This document shows, in pieces, positions 8,463 to 17,500 of a DNA stretch of 39,137 nucleotides (the stretch's first letter is position 1; each line of letters begins with the position of its first letter). The DNA comes from Alcanivorax sp. (GTDB lineage Bacteria > Pseudomonadota > Gammaproteobacteria > Pseudomonadales > Alcanivoracaceae). The DNA is taken from positions 1 through 39,137 of the forward strand of contig NZ_JABURH010000197.1 in assembly GCF_014762765.1 (NCBI RefSeq). Direction: 5' to 3'. The notes beneath the pieces were generated by a model. The model saw nothing but the letters and a program-made list of their open reading frames with translations, had not been told where the DNA came from and did no database searches. The translations under genes were made by a program, and so were the position numbers.

Positions 8463-9212
8463 GTGCGCCTTGTGGTAGTCCTTTTATCTGTACTGGCGGC
8501 GTTGTCCGTCAGCGCCTATGCCGACCCGGCATCAGACGATGCACTCTTGCAGGTCAAGGTGGCAGAGCCCTTCGTGGAGGTTCACACCGGCCCGGGGAGG
8601 GGCTACCCGGTGTTTCATGTGGTGGAGCGTGATGCCAGCCTGACGTTGCTGTTTCAGCGTGCCGGCTGGATCAAGGTGGAAACGCTGCGTGGCCGGGTTG
8701 GCTGGGTGCCTCGACGGGCGTTGACGGCAACGCTTGATGGAAAGGGGCAGCCCCCGCTCATGACCCGTCTGGGGCATGAGGCCTTTCTGTCCGGCCATTG
8801 GCAGGCCTCGGTGATGATGGGCGAGCTGGAAGGGGCTAGTTCCCTGTCCGTGGCGCTGGGGTATCGCTTTACCGAAAACCTTACCGCAGAGGGCATGTTT
8901 TCCCGCTCCAGTGGCGATTTTGCCAACACGACGCTGGCGGGGCTGAATCTGCAGCACCAGATGTTTCCCCGCTGGCGGGTCTCACCTTATGTGTTGCTGG
9001 GAGGGGGCAAGGCCAGTATCGAGCCCCGGGAAACGCTGGTGCGCCCGGAAAACCGGGACGAGAATTACGTGGTCAGCGGCTTTGGTATCAAGGCCTACCT
9101 GTCCCGTGGATTTGTGCTGCGCGGTGAGTACCGCAGCTATGTGCTGTTTACCGAAGAAAATGACAACCGGAATCTGGAAGAATGGAAAATCGGCTTCTCT
9201 GCATTGTTCTAG
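8463..9212 (+). CDS. SH3-domain plus outer-membrane beta-barrel protein
   Basis: 249 aa from a GTG start at 8463, supported by AAGGGGAG about 9 nt upstream and by the signal peptide it creates (1-21, ending SAYA). Residues about 30-92 are a bacterial SH3-like domain (VEVHTGPGRGYPVF, then RAGWIKVETLRGRVGWVPRRAL), a fold that often binds peptidoglycan or peptides. From about 110 the sequence alternates polar and hydrophobic residues as in a small beta-barrel (ALGYRFTENLTAEGMFSR; VLRGEYRSYVLFTEEN) and ends in a C-terminal Phe (GFSALF), the usual signal for the BAM complex. Its end overlaps the next barrel gene by 31 nt, so the two are probably translated together. It could link the cell wall to the outer membrane. 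Confidence 0.75.
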   Translation: MRLVVVLLSVLAALSVSAYADPASDDALLQVKVAEPFVEVHTGPGRGYPVFHVVERDASLTLLFQRAGWIKVETLRGRVGWVPRRALTATLDGKGQPPLMTRLGHEAFLSGHWQASVMMGELEGASSLSVALGYRFTENLTAEGMFSRSSGDFANTTLAGLNLQHQMFPRWRVSPYVLLGGGKASIEPRETLVRPENRDENYVVSGFGIKAYLSRGFVLRGEYRSYVLFTEENDNRNLEEWKIGFSALF

Positions 9213-9847
9213 CTATCGTGATGGTGTCCCCGCTGTCGGCGCTGGCTGATGACTCCAGCTCATCCGGCCAGGTGGTGCGAGACGCTGATCCCGGCTCTGT
9301 GCTGGATCCGCAGATCGAACGGCGACGTGTTCGCGAAGCGGACATTGATACCGAGAACTTCGAAATTGGCACCTACGCCGGCATTTTGTCCATCGAGGAT
9401 TTCGGCGCCCAGCCGGTGGTGGGGGCGAGACTGGATTATCACCTCTCCGAGGATGTGTTTCTGGAAGCGGTGATCGGCCATGCCAAGGCAGACGAGACCA
9501 GCTTCGAAACCCTCAGTGCCGGCGTGCAGCTACTGACCGATGATGAGCGTGAATACACCTATTACCAGGCTCTGGTGGGGTACAACCTGCTGCCCGGTGA
9601 GGCCTTTCTGTCCCGTAATCGGACCTATAACAATGCCCTGTATCTGCTCGGTGGCGCAGGCATGACCGAGTTTGCCGGTGATGACCATTTCACCTTGGGG
9701 CTAGGCGTGGGCTACCGGTTGCTGATCAATGATTGGCTGACGGTTCGTGTGGATATGAAGGACAACATCTTCAACCTGGATGTGCTGGGTGAAGACAAGA
9801 TGACCCACAATCTTGAGCTGACCGCCGGCGTGGGCCTGTTTTTCTGA
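9182..9847 (+). CDS. Outer-membrane beta-barrel protein (OMP_myx_plus type)
   Basis: 221 aa with signal peptide 1-22 (MVSPLSALA end) and a C-terminal GVGLFF ending typical of outer-membrane barrels. The body (EIGTYAGILSIEDFG, VGARLDYHLSEDVFLEA, YNNALYLLGGAGMTEF, GYRLLINDWLTVRVDM) matches my recollection of the barrel family named from myxobacteria and some gammaproteobacteria. The start at 9182 lies inside the preceding gene (31-nt overlap); later starts would destroy the signal peptide, so the overlap is accepted. The pairing with the SH3-barrel protein suggests a two-barrel outer-membrane unit. It could serve either the redox genes around it or the motor operon downstream, because Glt/Nfs machineries also use small outer-membrane barrels. 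Confidence 0.7.
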   Translation: MENRLLCIVLAIVMVSPLSALADDSSSSGQVVRDADPGSVLDPQIERRRVREADIDTENFEIGTYAGILSIEDFGAQPVVGARLDYHLSEDVFLEAVIGHAKADETSFETLSAGVQLLTDDEREYTYYQALVGYNLLPGEAFLSRNRTYNNALYLLGGAGMTEFAGDDHFTLGLGVGYRLLINDWLTVRVDMKDNIFNLDVLGEDKMTHNLELTAGVGLFF

Positions 9848-9874
9848 CAAAGAATGTATCGGGGGGAGGTAATA

Positions 9875-10366
9875 ATGAAAAAAATACTGATAGCACTGTT
9901 CTTTGGGCTGGGGCTGCTTGGTGGCGTCAATGCCGTGGCGGCGGAAGGTGATCCGGCGCCGGACTTTACCCTCAAATCTCTCAGTGGTGGGAACATCAAG
10001 TTGAGTGAGTTGCGTGGGACGGTGGTGTTGCTGAACTTCTGGGCATCCTGGTGTGGCCCTTGCCGGACAGAGATGCCATTGCTGGACAATCTCTATCAGC
10101 AATACCGTGATTACGGCTTTACTGTTCTGGGCGTGAATCTGGACGAAAACCGGGATCAGGCCGATATGCTTCTGAGCAAGGTGCCGGTGACGTTTCCGAT
10201 CCTGTTTGATCCGCAAAACCACACCAGTGAAAGCTATGCTGTGGATGCCATGCCCACCACGGTTCTTATCGACCGTAACGGTGTGATTCGTTATCACCAC
10301 CGTGGCTACCGGGATGGCTATATGGATAAATACGATGCTCAGGTAAAGGCGCTGGTGCTGGAATGA
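9875..10366 (+). CDS. TlpA/ResA-like periplasmic thioredoxin
   Basis: 163 aa. The ATG at 9875 is chosen because it follows a strong GGGGGGAGG site and starts a clean signal peptide (1-23). The thioredoxin fold is clear: DPAPDFTLKSLSGG (family N-terminal motif), NFWASWCGPCR with redox cysteines 60 and 63, and the cis-proline region AMPTTVLID. TlpA/ResA proteins keep periplasmic cysteines reduced, often on apocytochrome c CxxCH motifs or metal sites. That fits a locus with three CxxCH proteins and the Cys-containing DUF4266 lipoprotein encoded next. It overlaps the DUF4266 gene by 4 nt (ATGA). Confidence 0.9.
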   Translation: MKKILIALFFGLGLLGGVNAVAAEGDPAPDFTLKSLSGGNIKLSELRGTVVLLNFWASWCGPCRTEMPLLDNLYQQYRDYGFTVLGVNLDENRDQADMLLSKVPVTFPILFDPQNHTSESYAVDAMPTTVLIDRNGVIRYHHRGYRDGYMDKYDAQVKALVLE

Positions 10367-10593
10367 TGCGCAGTCTCGTTTTCTCTGCCCTGCTGCTGGC
10401 CGTGGCGCTGTCGAGCAGCGGTTGTGCTATCAAGCCCTGGCTCAAGCCCTATGAGCGTTCCCGGTTGGCGGACCCGGTAATGAATGCCTCGGCGCACCCG
10501 GTGGCGGAAAGCTACATGGGACATGTGCATCAGGCCAGGGAAAGCATGCGTGGGGCGGAAGGTGGTGCTGGCGGAGGTTGCGGATGCAACTGA
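10363..10593 (+). CDS. DUF4266 small lipoprotein
   Basis: 76 aa. A lipoprotein signal ends SSSGC (Cys21). The mature part begins AIKPWLKPYERSRLADPVM and ends with a glycine-rich, two-cysteine tail (GGGCGCN), the hallmark of DUF4266. The role is unknown. The family is usually encoded next to a DUF3570 barrel and a thioredoxin-like protein, exactly as here, and from memory also near apbE. It overlaps tlpA by 4 nt. The Cys-Gly-Cys tail could be a metal or cofactor site, or a disulphide substrate of the TlpA protein; this is inference. Confidence 0.85.
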   Translation: MMRSLVFSALLLAVALSSSGCAIKPWLKPYERSRLADPVMNASAHPVAESYMGHVHQARESMRGAEGGAGGGCGCN

Positions 10594-11711
10594 TGCGCGT
10601 TCTTCTGGTGGTCTTGCTGGCGTTGTCGAGCTTGTCGTCGAATGCCTCAGTGCTGCCCGAAGACCGGCTGGATGTGCTGTACCACCAGTACGAAGGGGGT
10701 GGCATGAAAATCAATGGCCCGTCCGTTCTGGTGAGAAAGTCCTTCGCCGACAAGGTGGCTGTGCATGCCAACTATTACGTGGATGAAGTTTCCGCTGCAT
10801 CCATTGATGTGCTGGTGAGTGCCAGCCCGTACTCGGAGGAGCGCACGGAAAAAAGTGTGGGTGTGGATTACCTGCACGGCAAGGCCATCTATTCGCTGAG
10901 CTATGCCAACAGCGAGGAAAATGATTTCGAAGCCAATTCCGTTCATTTCGACATGAGTCAGGACTTCTTTGGCGATCTCAGCACCCTGAGCCTGGGCTAT
11001 TCCCGAGGTTGGGACGAGGTGTTTCGTAGTGGAGATGATAGCTTTGCTGAAGAGGCCGATCGGCAGCATTTCCGCATTGGGTTTTCCCAGATCCTGAGCA
11101 AGAATCTGCGTGCCAGCCTGGCCCATGAATTGATTACCGACGAAGGCTATCTGAACAACCCCTATCGTTCCGTGAGGTATCTGACCTCGCCTGACAGTTA
11201 CAGCTTCGAGCCAGAGCGATATCCGCAAACCCGTACCAGTGAGGCAACCGCTCTGCGGCTGTCCTACTATCTGCCCTGGCGCGCCGGATTGCATGGTCAG
11301 TACCGGGTCTATAATGATTCCTGGGGTATCGATGCCAGCAGTTGGCAATTAAAGCTGATACAGCCTCTGGGTGGCAGGTGGACGCTGGAAAGCCGTTATC
11401 GGGTCTATGAGCAGGGTGACGCGGATTTCTATGCTGACCTGTTTCCATTCCAGAATGCCCAGAACTTCCTTGCCCGTGACAAGGAGCTCAGTGAATTCAG
11501 CTCCACGGTAGTTGGGGTGGGTATCGGTTTCGAGTTCAGCAAACCGAACTGGGAAACCATTGATCGGGCAGGTCTTAACCTGTGGGTAGATCGCTTCAGC
11601 TTTGATTATGACAATTATCGTGATATCCGGGTCAGTGCCTCCCCTGGTAGTGAGCCGCTATACAGTTTTGATGCCACTGTAACCCGGTTGCTGTTTACAC
11701 TTTGGTACTAG
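10584..11711 (+). CDS. DUF3570 outer-membrane beta-barrel protein
   Basis: 375 aa. The ATG at 10584 is preferred: GGAGG (10573-10577) lies 6 nt upstream. The alternative ATG at 10593 is too far from it, and the TTG at 10578 is unnecessary. A signal peptide (1-21) is followed by long alternating beta-strands throughout (MKINGPSVLVRKSFADKV, SVGVDYLHGKAIYSLSYA, HFRIGFSQILSKN, STVVGVGIGFEFS) and a C-terminal RLLFTLWY with terminal aromatic residue, as expected for BAM substrates. This matches DUF3570. The start overlaps the DUF4266 stop, so the pair is translationally coupled. Likely an outer-membrane channel or scaffold for the lipoprotein. It is the last gene before a 379-bp gap. Confidence 0.8.
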   Translation: MQLMRVLLVVLLALSSLSSNASVLPEDRLDVLYHQYEGGGMKINGPSVLVRKSFADKVAVHANYYVDEVSAASIDVLVSASPYSEERTEKSVGVDYLHGKAIYSLSYANSEENDFEANSVHFDMSQDFFGDLSTLSLGYSRGWDEVFRSGDDSFAEEADRQHFRIGFSQILSKNLRASLAHELITDEGYLNNPYRSVRYLTSPDSYSFEPERYPQTRTSEATALRLSYYLPWRAGLHGQYRVYNDSWGIDASSWQLKLIQPLGGRWTLESRYRVYEQGDADFYADLFPFQNAQNFLARDKELSEFSSTVVGVGIGFEFSKPNWETIDRAGLNLWVDRFSFDYDNYRDIRVSASPGSEPLYSFDATVTRLLFTLWY

Positions 11712-12090
11712 TCCTCTGTCGATAGAGCTTCATGGCGGTTTGGTCCGGGCGGTCTTGCATGGGATCTGTGAGGCCTGTCCCCTGACTGTTCTGAGGGAAG
11801 ACGGAAGCCCTCTCTTGCTGTGCCTATCTTCTGTCAAATTCCTCTAATTCCTTCCAAATCAAGTCTTCTCCGGCGCACGGAGCCCTGCTTTCGTGGTTGC
11901 CATATTCAATATATTTCACTTAAAAGTGTTACTTTAAGGTTCTGGTCTAGGTCTTTGTTAGATATAGAAAACAAGATGTTTTTATCTGATAAAAATGAGT
12001 ACCAGTCGGAGGAATTACCTATATCTGTGTGTTCTTATTTTGACTGACTGAAATAAGGGGCATCAGAGCCGAAGTCCTTCTGGGGGAAAG
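11712..12090 (+). promoter_or_regulatory. 379-bp intergenic region, AT-rich from about 11840; probable promoter region of the motor operon
   Basis: No believable gene is seen: the open frame at 11820-12047 starts with GTG, has no ribosome site and has unnatural composition. The second half is strikingly AT-rich compared with the genes on both sides. It holds two palindromes that could be operators: CACTT-AA-AAGTG at 11917-11928 and TTTTTATC-T-GATAAAAA at 11979-11995. A TTAGATATAG stretch near 11970 may contain a -10. The gene at 12091 has a GGGGGAAAG ribosome site. No strong terminator for the preceding operon was found. Confidence 0.45.
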
Positions 12091-12612
12091 ATGAGTGACA
12101 TAAGAAACGTCTCGTTTTTGCTGTGTTTGCTTGCTGTGGTGCCCTTTGCCACTGCAGCGGACAAGGTGTCCCGGGACAAGATCAAGGGGCTGGATGAGCA
12201 GGTGCAGGACATCAAGACTGATGTGCTGGCGATTTCTACAGAGTTGCTGCAACTGGAAGAGACGCTGATCTATCCCTCCAATACCCAGGTCTCCCTCTTT
12301 GTCTCCGTGGTCCCTGACCATGATGTCCGGCTGGATTCCATGGACGTGATTATTGATGGCGAGGAAGTCATGCACCACGTCTATACCCACAAGGAGCTGG
12401 AAGCCCTTAAGAGTGGCGGGGTGCAGCGCATCTATACCGGTAATGTCCGTTCCGGAAAGCACAAGCTGGAGATTGTTCTGGCGGGCTTGACTGGTGGCAA
12501 TGACGAATACCGAGAAACTGCCAGCTATACCTTTACCAAGGATGAGGGGCCGAGCCTGGTCGAAATCTCACTCTTTGGTGCGGATAACAATATCAATTTC
12601 AAAGACCGTTAA
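12091..12612 (+). CDS. Small exported coiled-coil protein, first gene of the motor operon
   Basis: 173 aa. Signal peptide 1-22 (FLLCLLAVVPFATA). Residues about 25-60 form a heptad-like helix (DKIKGLDEQVQDIKTDVLAISTELLQL is the core, shown here only by its composition), followed by a beta-rich domain (VSLFVSVVPDHDVRLDSMDV, RIYTGNVRSGKHKLEIVLAG) that looks immunoglobulin-like. No named family was recognised. It sits 3 nt before the first TPR gene and is clearly in the same operon. The helix plus sandwich layout would suit a periplasmic adaptor that oligomerises with the TPR proteins. Role unknown. Confidence 0.75.
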   Translation: MSDIRNVSFLLCLLAVVPFATAADKVSRDKIKGLDEQVQDIKTDVLAISTELLQLEETLIYPSNTQVSLFVSVVPDHDVRLDSMDVIIDGEEVMHHVYTHKELEALKSGGVQRIYTGNVRSGKHKLEIVLAGLTGGNDEYRETASYTFTKDEGPSLVEISLFGADNNINFKDR

Positions 12613-12615
12613 TTC

Positions 12616-14535
12616 ATGGCATGTCGATTCATCGCGCTGCTCGGCCTGTTTGTGGCTTCTGCCACCGGAGTAGCTGACTCATCCAGTACGAATGCGCCTA
12701 GAGATCTGTTTCTGGGCGAGTCGTTCTATTATGCGGAGCAGGGGCTGTATTTTGATGCCATCTCCCGACTGGATGCCGAGTTGCAGCAGTATCACCGGGT
12801 GGATGAGCGGCAGCTGGATCCGCTGCATATTCATGCCAACTACGCCGAGTTCTCGGTGGGCGATTTCGAGCTTTCCTATCGGATGCACCGCAAGGCGGGT
12901 CGTGCCATTCAGGCGGTGCTGGAAGGCAACGTCAGCCAGGATATCCGTAATGAGGCCGCTTACCGGCTGGCCCGCATTTATTATGAGAAGGGCGAAAAGG
13001 TCAGCGCCTTGCATACCATTGACCGCATTGAAGGAGAGGTGCCCGCGCACATACGGCATGATGAGCGATTGTTGCGGGCGCAGATTTATACCGTCAATGG
13101 GCGTTTTACCGAGGCCGTGGACATCCTGGAAAAGCTGGAAAAGGTCGACGGTTATGAAGGCTTCGCCGGCTATAACCTGGGGGTCGCCCTGATCCTGCAA
13201 GGCGAGGAAGACAAAGGGCTGGCGCAACTGGACAAAGCCGGTCAGATCAAGGTGGACGACGATGATGAGCCCGCTCTGGCGATTCGGGACAAGGCCAATC
13301 TGACGCTGGGTTACCGTCTGCTGAAAAATGAAAAAGCTGGTTCCGCGGCACAGTATCTGGACCGGGTGCGTCTCGAGGGGCCCTTCTCCAACAAGGCCCT
13401 GCTGGGCGCAGGCTGGTCCAACGTGGCCCGGCAGAAATTTGATCGTGCGCTGGTGCCCTGGAGCATCCTGTTCAAGCGCAACTCTACCAACAAGGCGGTT
13501 CAGGAAAGTTTGCTGGGTGTCCCCTATGCCTACGCAAACCTGGAATTGCATGGCCGTGCGGCAGTGCTTTATGGCAGTGCCCTGGATGCCTTCGGGGCGG
13601 AGCTGGGCAGGCTCAAGGATTCCGTCGCCAGCATTCGTAGTGGCAACTTTCTGAAAGTCATGGTGCGTGAAGAGATCAAACTGGACAGTAACTGGTTGAT
13701 CCGTCTTCGCGAGCTGCCCGAAACCCCTGAAACCTACTACCTGATGGACCTGATGGCATCCAATGACTTTCAGGCGCTATTGAAAAACTATCTGGATCTG
13801 GAAGACATGCGCCAGCGGCTGGTTGCCTGGCAGGGCCATCTGGATGCCTATGAGGACATGATCGCGCTTCGCAGGAATTACTATGAACCCCTGCTTCCCG
13901 GCATTGATGAACGTTTCCGTGTGCTCGACTCCAAGATCCGTCTGCGTATGGAGCAGCGCCAAAGCCTGGATGACCGATTGCAGCGTCTGCTGGTCGCGCC
14001 GCGTCCTGAATTGCTGGCCACCGCGGATGAGCGGATGGCACAGGAATCCCTTGACAGCATAGCAGCGAACTATGCCGGCAGTGACAGCGCCTCGGCTGTG
14101 GAAGCGCGCCGTCGTATTGCCAGATTGAGAGGCGTTCTTGCCTGGAATATCCATACCGATTACGACCGGCGCCTGACCGAAGCCTTCGAGCATTTGCGTG
14201 AACTGGATGATGATGTGGCTCGTCTGGAAAGCATCTATGCCTCCTATGTACGCACCCGGCAAGCGGCCACCCAGAGTTACCAGGGTTATGAAAACCGGAT
14301 TTCCCTGTCGCGCAACAATATTCGCCAGGCCAGTCTGAAAGTTGATCGGCTGATGAATGGCGTTGGACACATGCTGGAAACCATGGCGATCAAGGAGCTG
14401 GAGCAGCGTCAGAGGCGGCTTGAGCAATACCGTGTGCAGGCGCGCTTTGCCATGGCCGAAAGCTATGACCGCGCAGTGAAGGCGCAACAATCTCAGGCCC
14501 ATGACAGTGGCGGTGAAGAGGAGTCTTCACCATGA
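12616..14535 (+). CDS. Periplasmic TPR/coiled-coil protein (GltE/GltD-like position)
   Basis: 639 aa. Signal peptide about 1-20. Residues about 30-330 are helical repeats with TPR character (YYAEQGLYFDAISRLDAEL; AAYRLARIYYEKGEKVSALHTI; LRAQIYTVNGRFTEAVDILEKL; GWSNVARQKFDRALVPWSIL). From about 430 the protein is long charged helix, probably coiled coil. TPR proteins act as docking scaffolds. In Glt/Nfs-type machines several of them span the periplasm between an inner-membrane TolQR-type motor and outer-membrane barrels. The stop overlaps the next start (ATGA at 14532-14535). Assignment to a specific Glt homologue is not possible by eye. Confidence 0.75.
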   Translation: MACRFIALLGLFVASATGVADSSSTNAPRDLFLGESFYYAEQGLYFDAISRLDAELQQYHRVDERQLDPLHIHANYAEFSVGDFELSYRMHRKAGRAIQAVLEGNVSQDIRNEAAYRLARIYYEKGEKVSALHTIDRIEGEVPAHIRHDERLLRAQIYTVNGRFTEAVDILEKLEKVDGYEGFAGYNLGVALILQGEEDKGLAQLDKAGQIKVDDDDEPALAIRDKANLTLGYRLLKNEKAGSAAQYLDRVRLEGPFSNKALLGAGWSNVARQKFDRALVPWSILFKRNSTNKAVQESLLGVPYAYANLELHGRAAVLYGSALDAFGAELGRLKDSVASIRSGNFLKVMVREEIKLDSNWLIRLRELPETPETYYLMDLMASNDFQALLKNYLDLEDMRQRLVAWQGHLDAYEDMIALRRNYYEPLLPGIDERFRVLDSKIRLRMEQRQSLDDRLQRLLVAPRPELLATADERMAQESLDSIAANYAGSDSASAVEARRRIARLRGVLAWNIHTDYDRRLTEAFEHLRELDDDVARLESIYASYVRTRQAATQSYQGYENRISLSRNNIRQASLKVDRLMNGVGHMLETMAIKELEQRQRRLEQYRVQARFAMAESYDRAVKAQQSQAHDSGGEEESSP

Positions 14536-17500
14536 GACGCTATCGTTTCACGGCCCTTGGGCTGTCGTTGCTGGTGTTGGCTTCCTGCGCCTCGGTGTCT
14601 GAGAAAGGCACGATCGCCCAGCTGCAGAAGGTCAAGTTGGACCTCACCGACGAGAAGATCGAAGGTGGCATCGAAAAGGCCATGCAGGGGTACCAGAAAT
14701 TCCTGGAAGAAACTCCGGAATCCGCGATGACGCCCGAAGCCATGCGGCGTCTGGCGGATCTCAAGATTGAAAAGGAATACGGCATTCTGGAGAGTCCGTC
14801 ACAGCCGGTAGCTCAAAGAGCGCCTGCTACATCGACGCCGCTGGATCGCCCGGAAAGTGCGGTTATTGCCGGTCACCAGGCCGTTGAGACTGAGCAGCCC
14901 GATGTGGCCAGGGAGTCCCAGCAGGATTTTGAGGCACGAACCACGCAAATGGATGTGCCGGAAAATGCCGATGCCTCGCTGGCTGTTCAGGACGGGCTGG
15001 CAAACAAGGGGGCCGAGGAGGCGATCAAGCTCTACAAGGAGCTGCTGGAAAAATACCCCTTCTATGAGCGCAATGACCAAGTGCTTTACCAGATGACCCG
15101 GGCCTATGAGGAGCTGGGTGAAGTGGAACAAGCGATTGAGGTCATGAACCGGATCGTGGCGGATTATCCGGATTCCCGGGTTATTGATGAAATCCAGTTC
15201 CGGCGCGGTGAATTCTATTTTATGAGAAAGAAGTACCTGGATGCGGAGCGGGCATACTTGGCCATCGCTGAGATGGGCGCCAGTTCTTTCTATTATGAAA
15301 TGGCGCTCTACAAATTGGGTTGGACCTTCTACAAGCAGGATATGCTGGAAGAGGCAATGAATCAGTTTGTTGCCCTGCTGGATCACAAGATCAACACCGG
15401 TTATGACTTTGCAAATCCCACCGATGAGTATGAGCAGAAGCGTATCGAGGATACCCATCGTGTTATCAGTCTGAGTTTCTCAGCCATGGGCGGCCCGGAA
15501 GCTGTTGTCGATTATTTCGAAAAATATGGAGAGCGAAGCTACGAAGTCGATATTTACCGGAATCTGGGTGAGCATTATCTGGAGAAGCGTCGTTATGCCG
15601 ATGCTGCATCCGCTTACAAGACTTTCGTGAAGTTGAATCCGTACAACAAGGTGTCCCCGCACTTCGATATGCGGGTTATCGAGATCTACAAGAAAGGCGG
15701 TTTTCCGAAACTGGTTATTGAGGCCAACAAGGAGTTTGCTACCAGCTATGGTCTGAAGTCAGCGTATTGGAGCCATTTTGAAGTCGATGCCTTCCCTGAT
15801 GTGCTGGCCCTTCTCAAGACTAACCTGAAAGAGCTGGCAAACTATTATCACGCTCTTTATCAGAACAAGGATTTCGCCAAGCAACGGCCGGAAAACTTCC
15901 GCGAAGCCCAGCACTGGTATCATGAATTTCTGGATTCCTTCCCCAGGGATGAGGAATCACCAGTCATGAACTATCAGTTGGCAGATCTGCTTCTGGAGAA
16001 CAAATCCTTCCATGCAGCGGCGCTGGAGTATGAGCGTACCGCTTACGATTACCCGGCTCATGAAAAAGCCTCTGCTGCCGGGTATGCCGCTGTTTATACA
16101 CATCGTGAAAACCTCTCGTCCGCAGAAAAATCTGACAAGCCGACGATCAAGAGGGATGTCATTCGCAGCTCGCTGCGCTTTGCGGATGTTTTCCCGGAGC
16201 ATGACAAGGCTGCGCTGGTGATGGGGGCAGCGCTGGAAGATATCTTCAGCATGAAGGACTATCCGTTTGCTGTTGCCACCGGCAGAAAAATGCTGGAAAA
16301 ATTCCCTGGTGCATCCAGGGCGCAATTGCGGTCAGCCTGGCTGGTTGTGGCTCACTCTTCCTTTGAGCTGGCACAGTATGCCGATGCTGAACAGGGCTAT
16401 TTGAGCGTGCTGCGTCTTACCGATGAAGGTGATGAATCCCGCAAGGAACTGACAGAAAACCTGGCTGCTTCCATTTACAAACAGGGTGAGCTGGCTAACC
16501 AGGCAGAAAATTATCAGCAGGCCGCAGATCACTTCTTGCGGCTGGGGGTGGCGGCGCCGTCGTCAAGCCTTCGTCCTGCTGCTGACTATGATGCGGCCAC
16601 AGCCTTGATCAAGCTGAAGAACTGGCAGCAATCTTCGGATGTTCTAATGGCTTTCCGTGGCAATTACCCGGATCACAAGTTGCAGCCTGAAGTAACCAAG
16701 AAGTTGGCTCATGTTTATGGCGAATCGGGCCGGTTATCTGAAGCCGCTGCGGAATATGAGCGTATTGAGCGCGAAAGTGAAGACCCGACGGTCCGGCAAG
16801 AAGCCCTTAAAGTGGCCGCCGATCTGTACATCCAGGTGGGCAACAAGAACAAGGCGGTCAGTGTATATCGCCATTATATACAGTCCTTCCCTGAACCCCT
16901 TGAGCCGGTTGTGGAGATGCACCACAGCATTGCCGGGATTCTCAAGGAAAAGAACGATATTGAGGGTTATCGGCGGGAGCTGCAGGCCATTGTAGATGCC
17001 GATCAACGTGCGGGCGCTGACAGAACCGACAGGATTCGGTATCTGGCTGGCACATCGGCGCTGATTCTTGTCGAGCCGGTTTTTGAAGACTACGCGGCCA
17101 TTCAGCTTACCCAGCCGCTTGAGCGAAATCTGAAGAAGAAGCGCGATGCCATGAAAGCTGCGAATGCTGCTTTCGGCAGGCTGGTGGATTACGAGATCGG
17201 CGATGTGACAGCGGCCGCCACGTACTATATTGCCGAGATCTACTATAACTTCAGCCGTGCGCTGCTCAACTCGGAGCGTCCCGGTGGTATGGATGAGCTG
17301 GAAAAAGAGCAGTATGAAATGCTGCTTGATGAACAGTCTTATCCCTTTGAAGAAAAAGCCATTGCCATTCATGAGAAGAATGTTGGGCTGATTGGAGTAG
17401 GTGTCTACAACGACTGGGTCGACAAGAGTGTTAAGCGGTTGGCTGCGTTTGTTCCGGGGCGCTATGCCAGATTTGAAGAAAGCAGCGGTTTTGTTGCTTC

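Noticed and set aside
11820-12047. Possible 75-aa gene in the gap before the motor operon
   Set aside because: GTG start without ribosome site, no domain, AT-rich non-coding composition; better explained as regulatory DNA.
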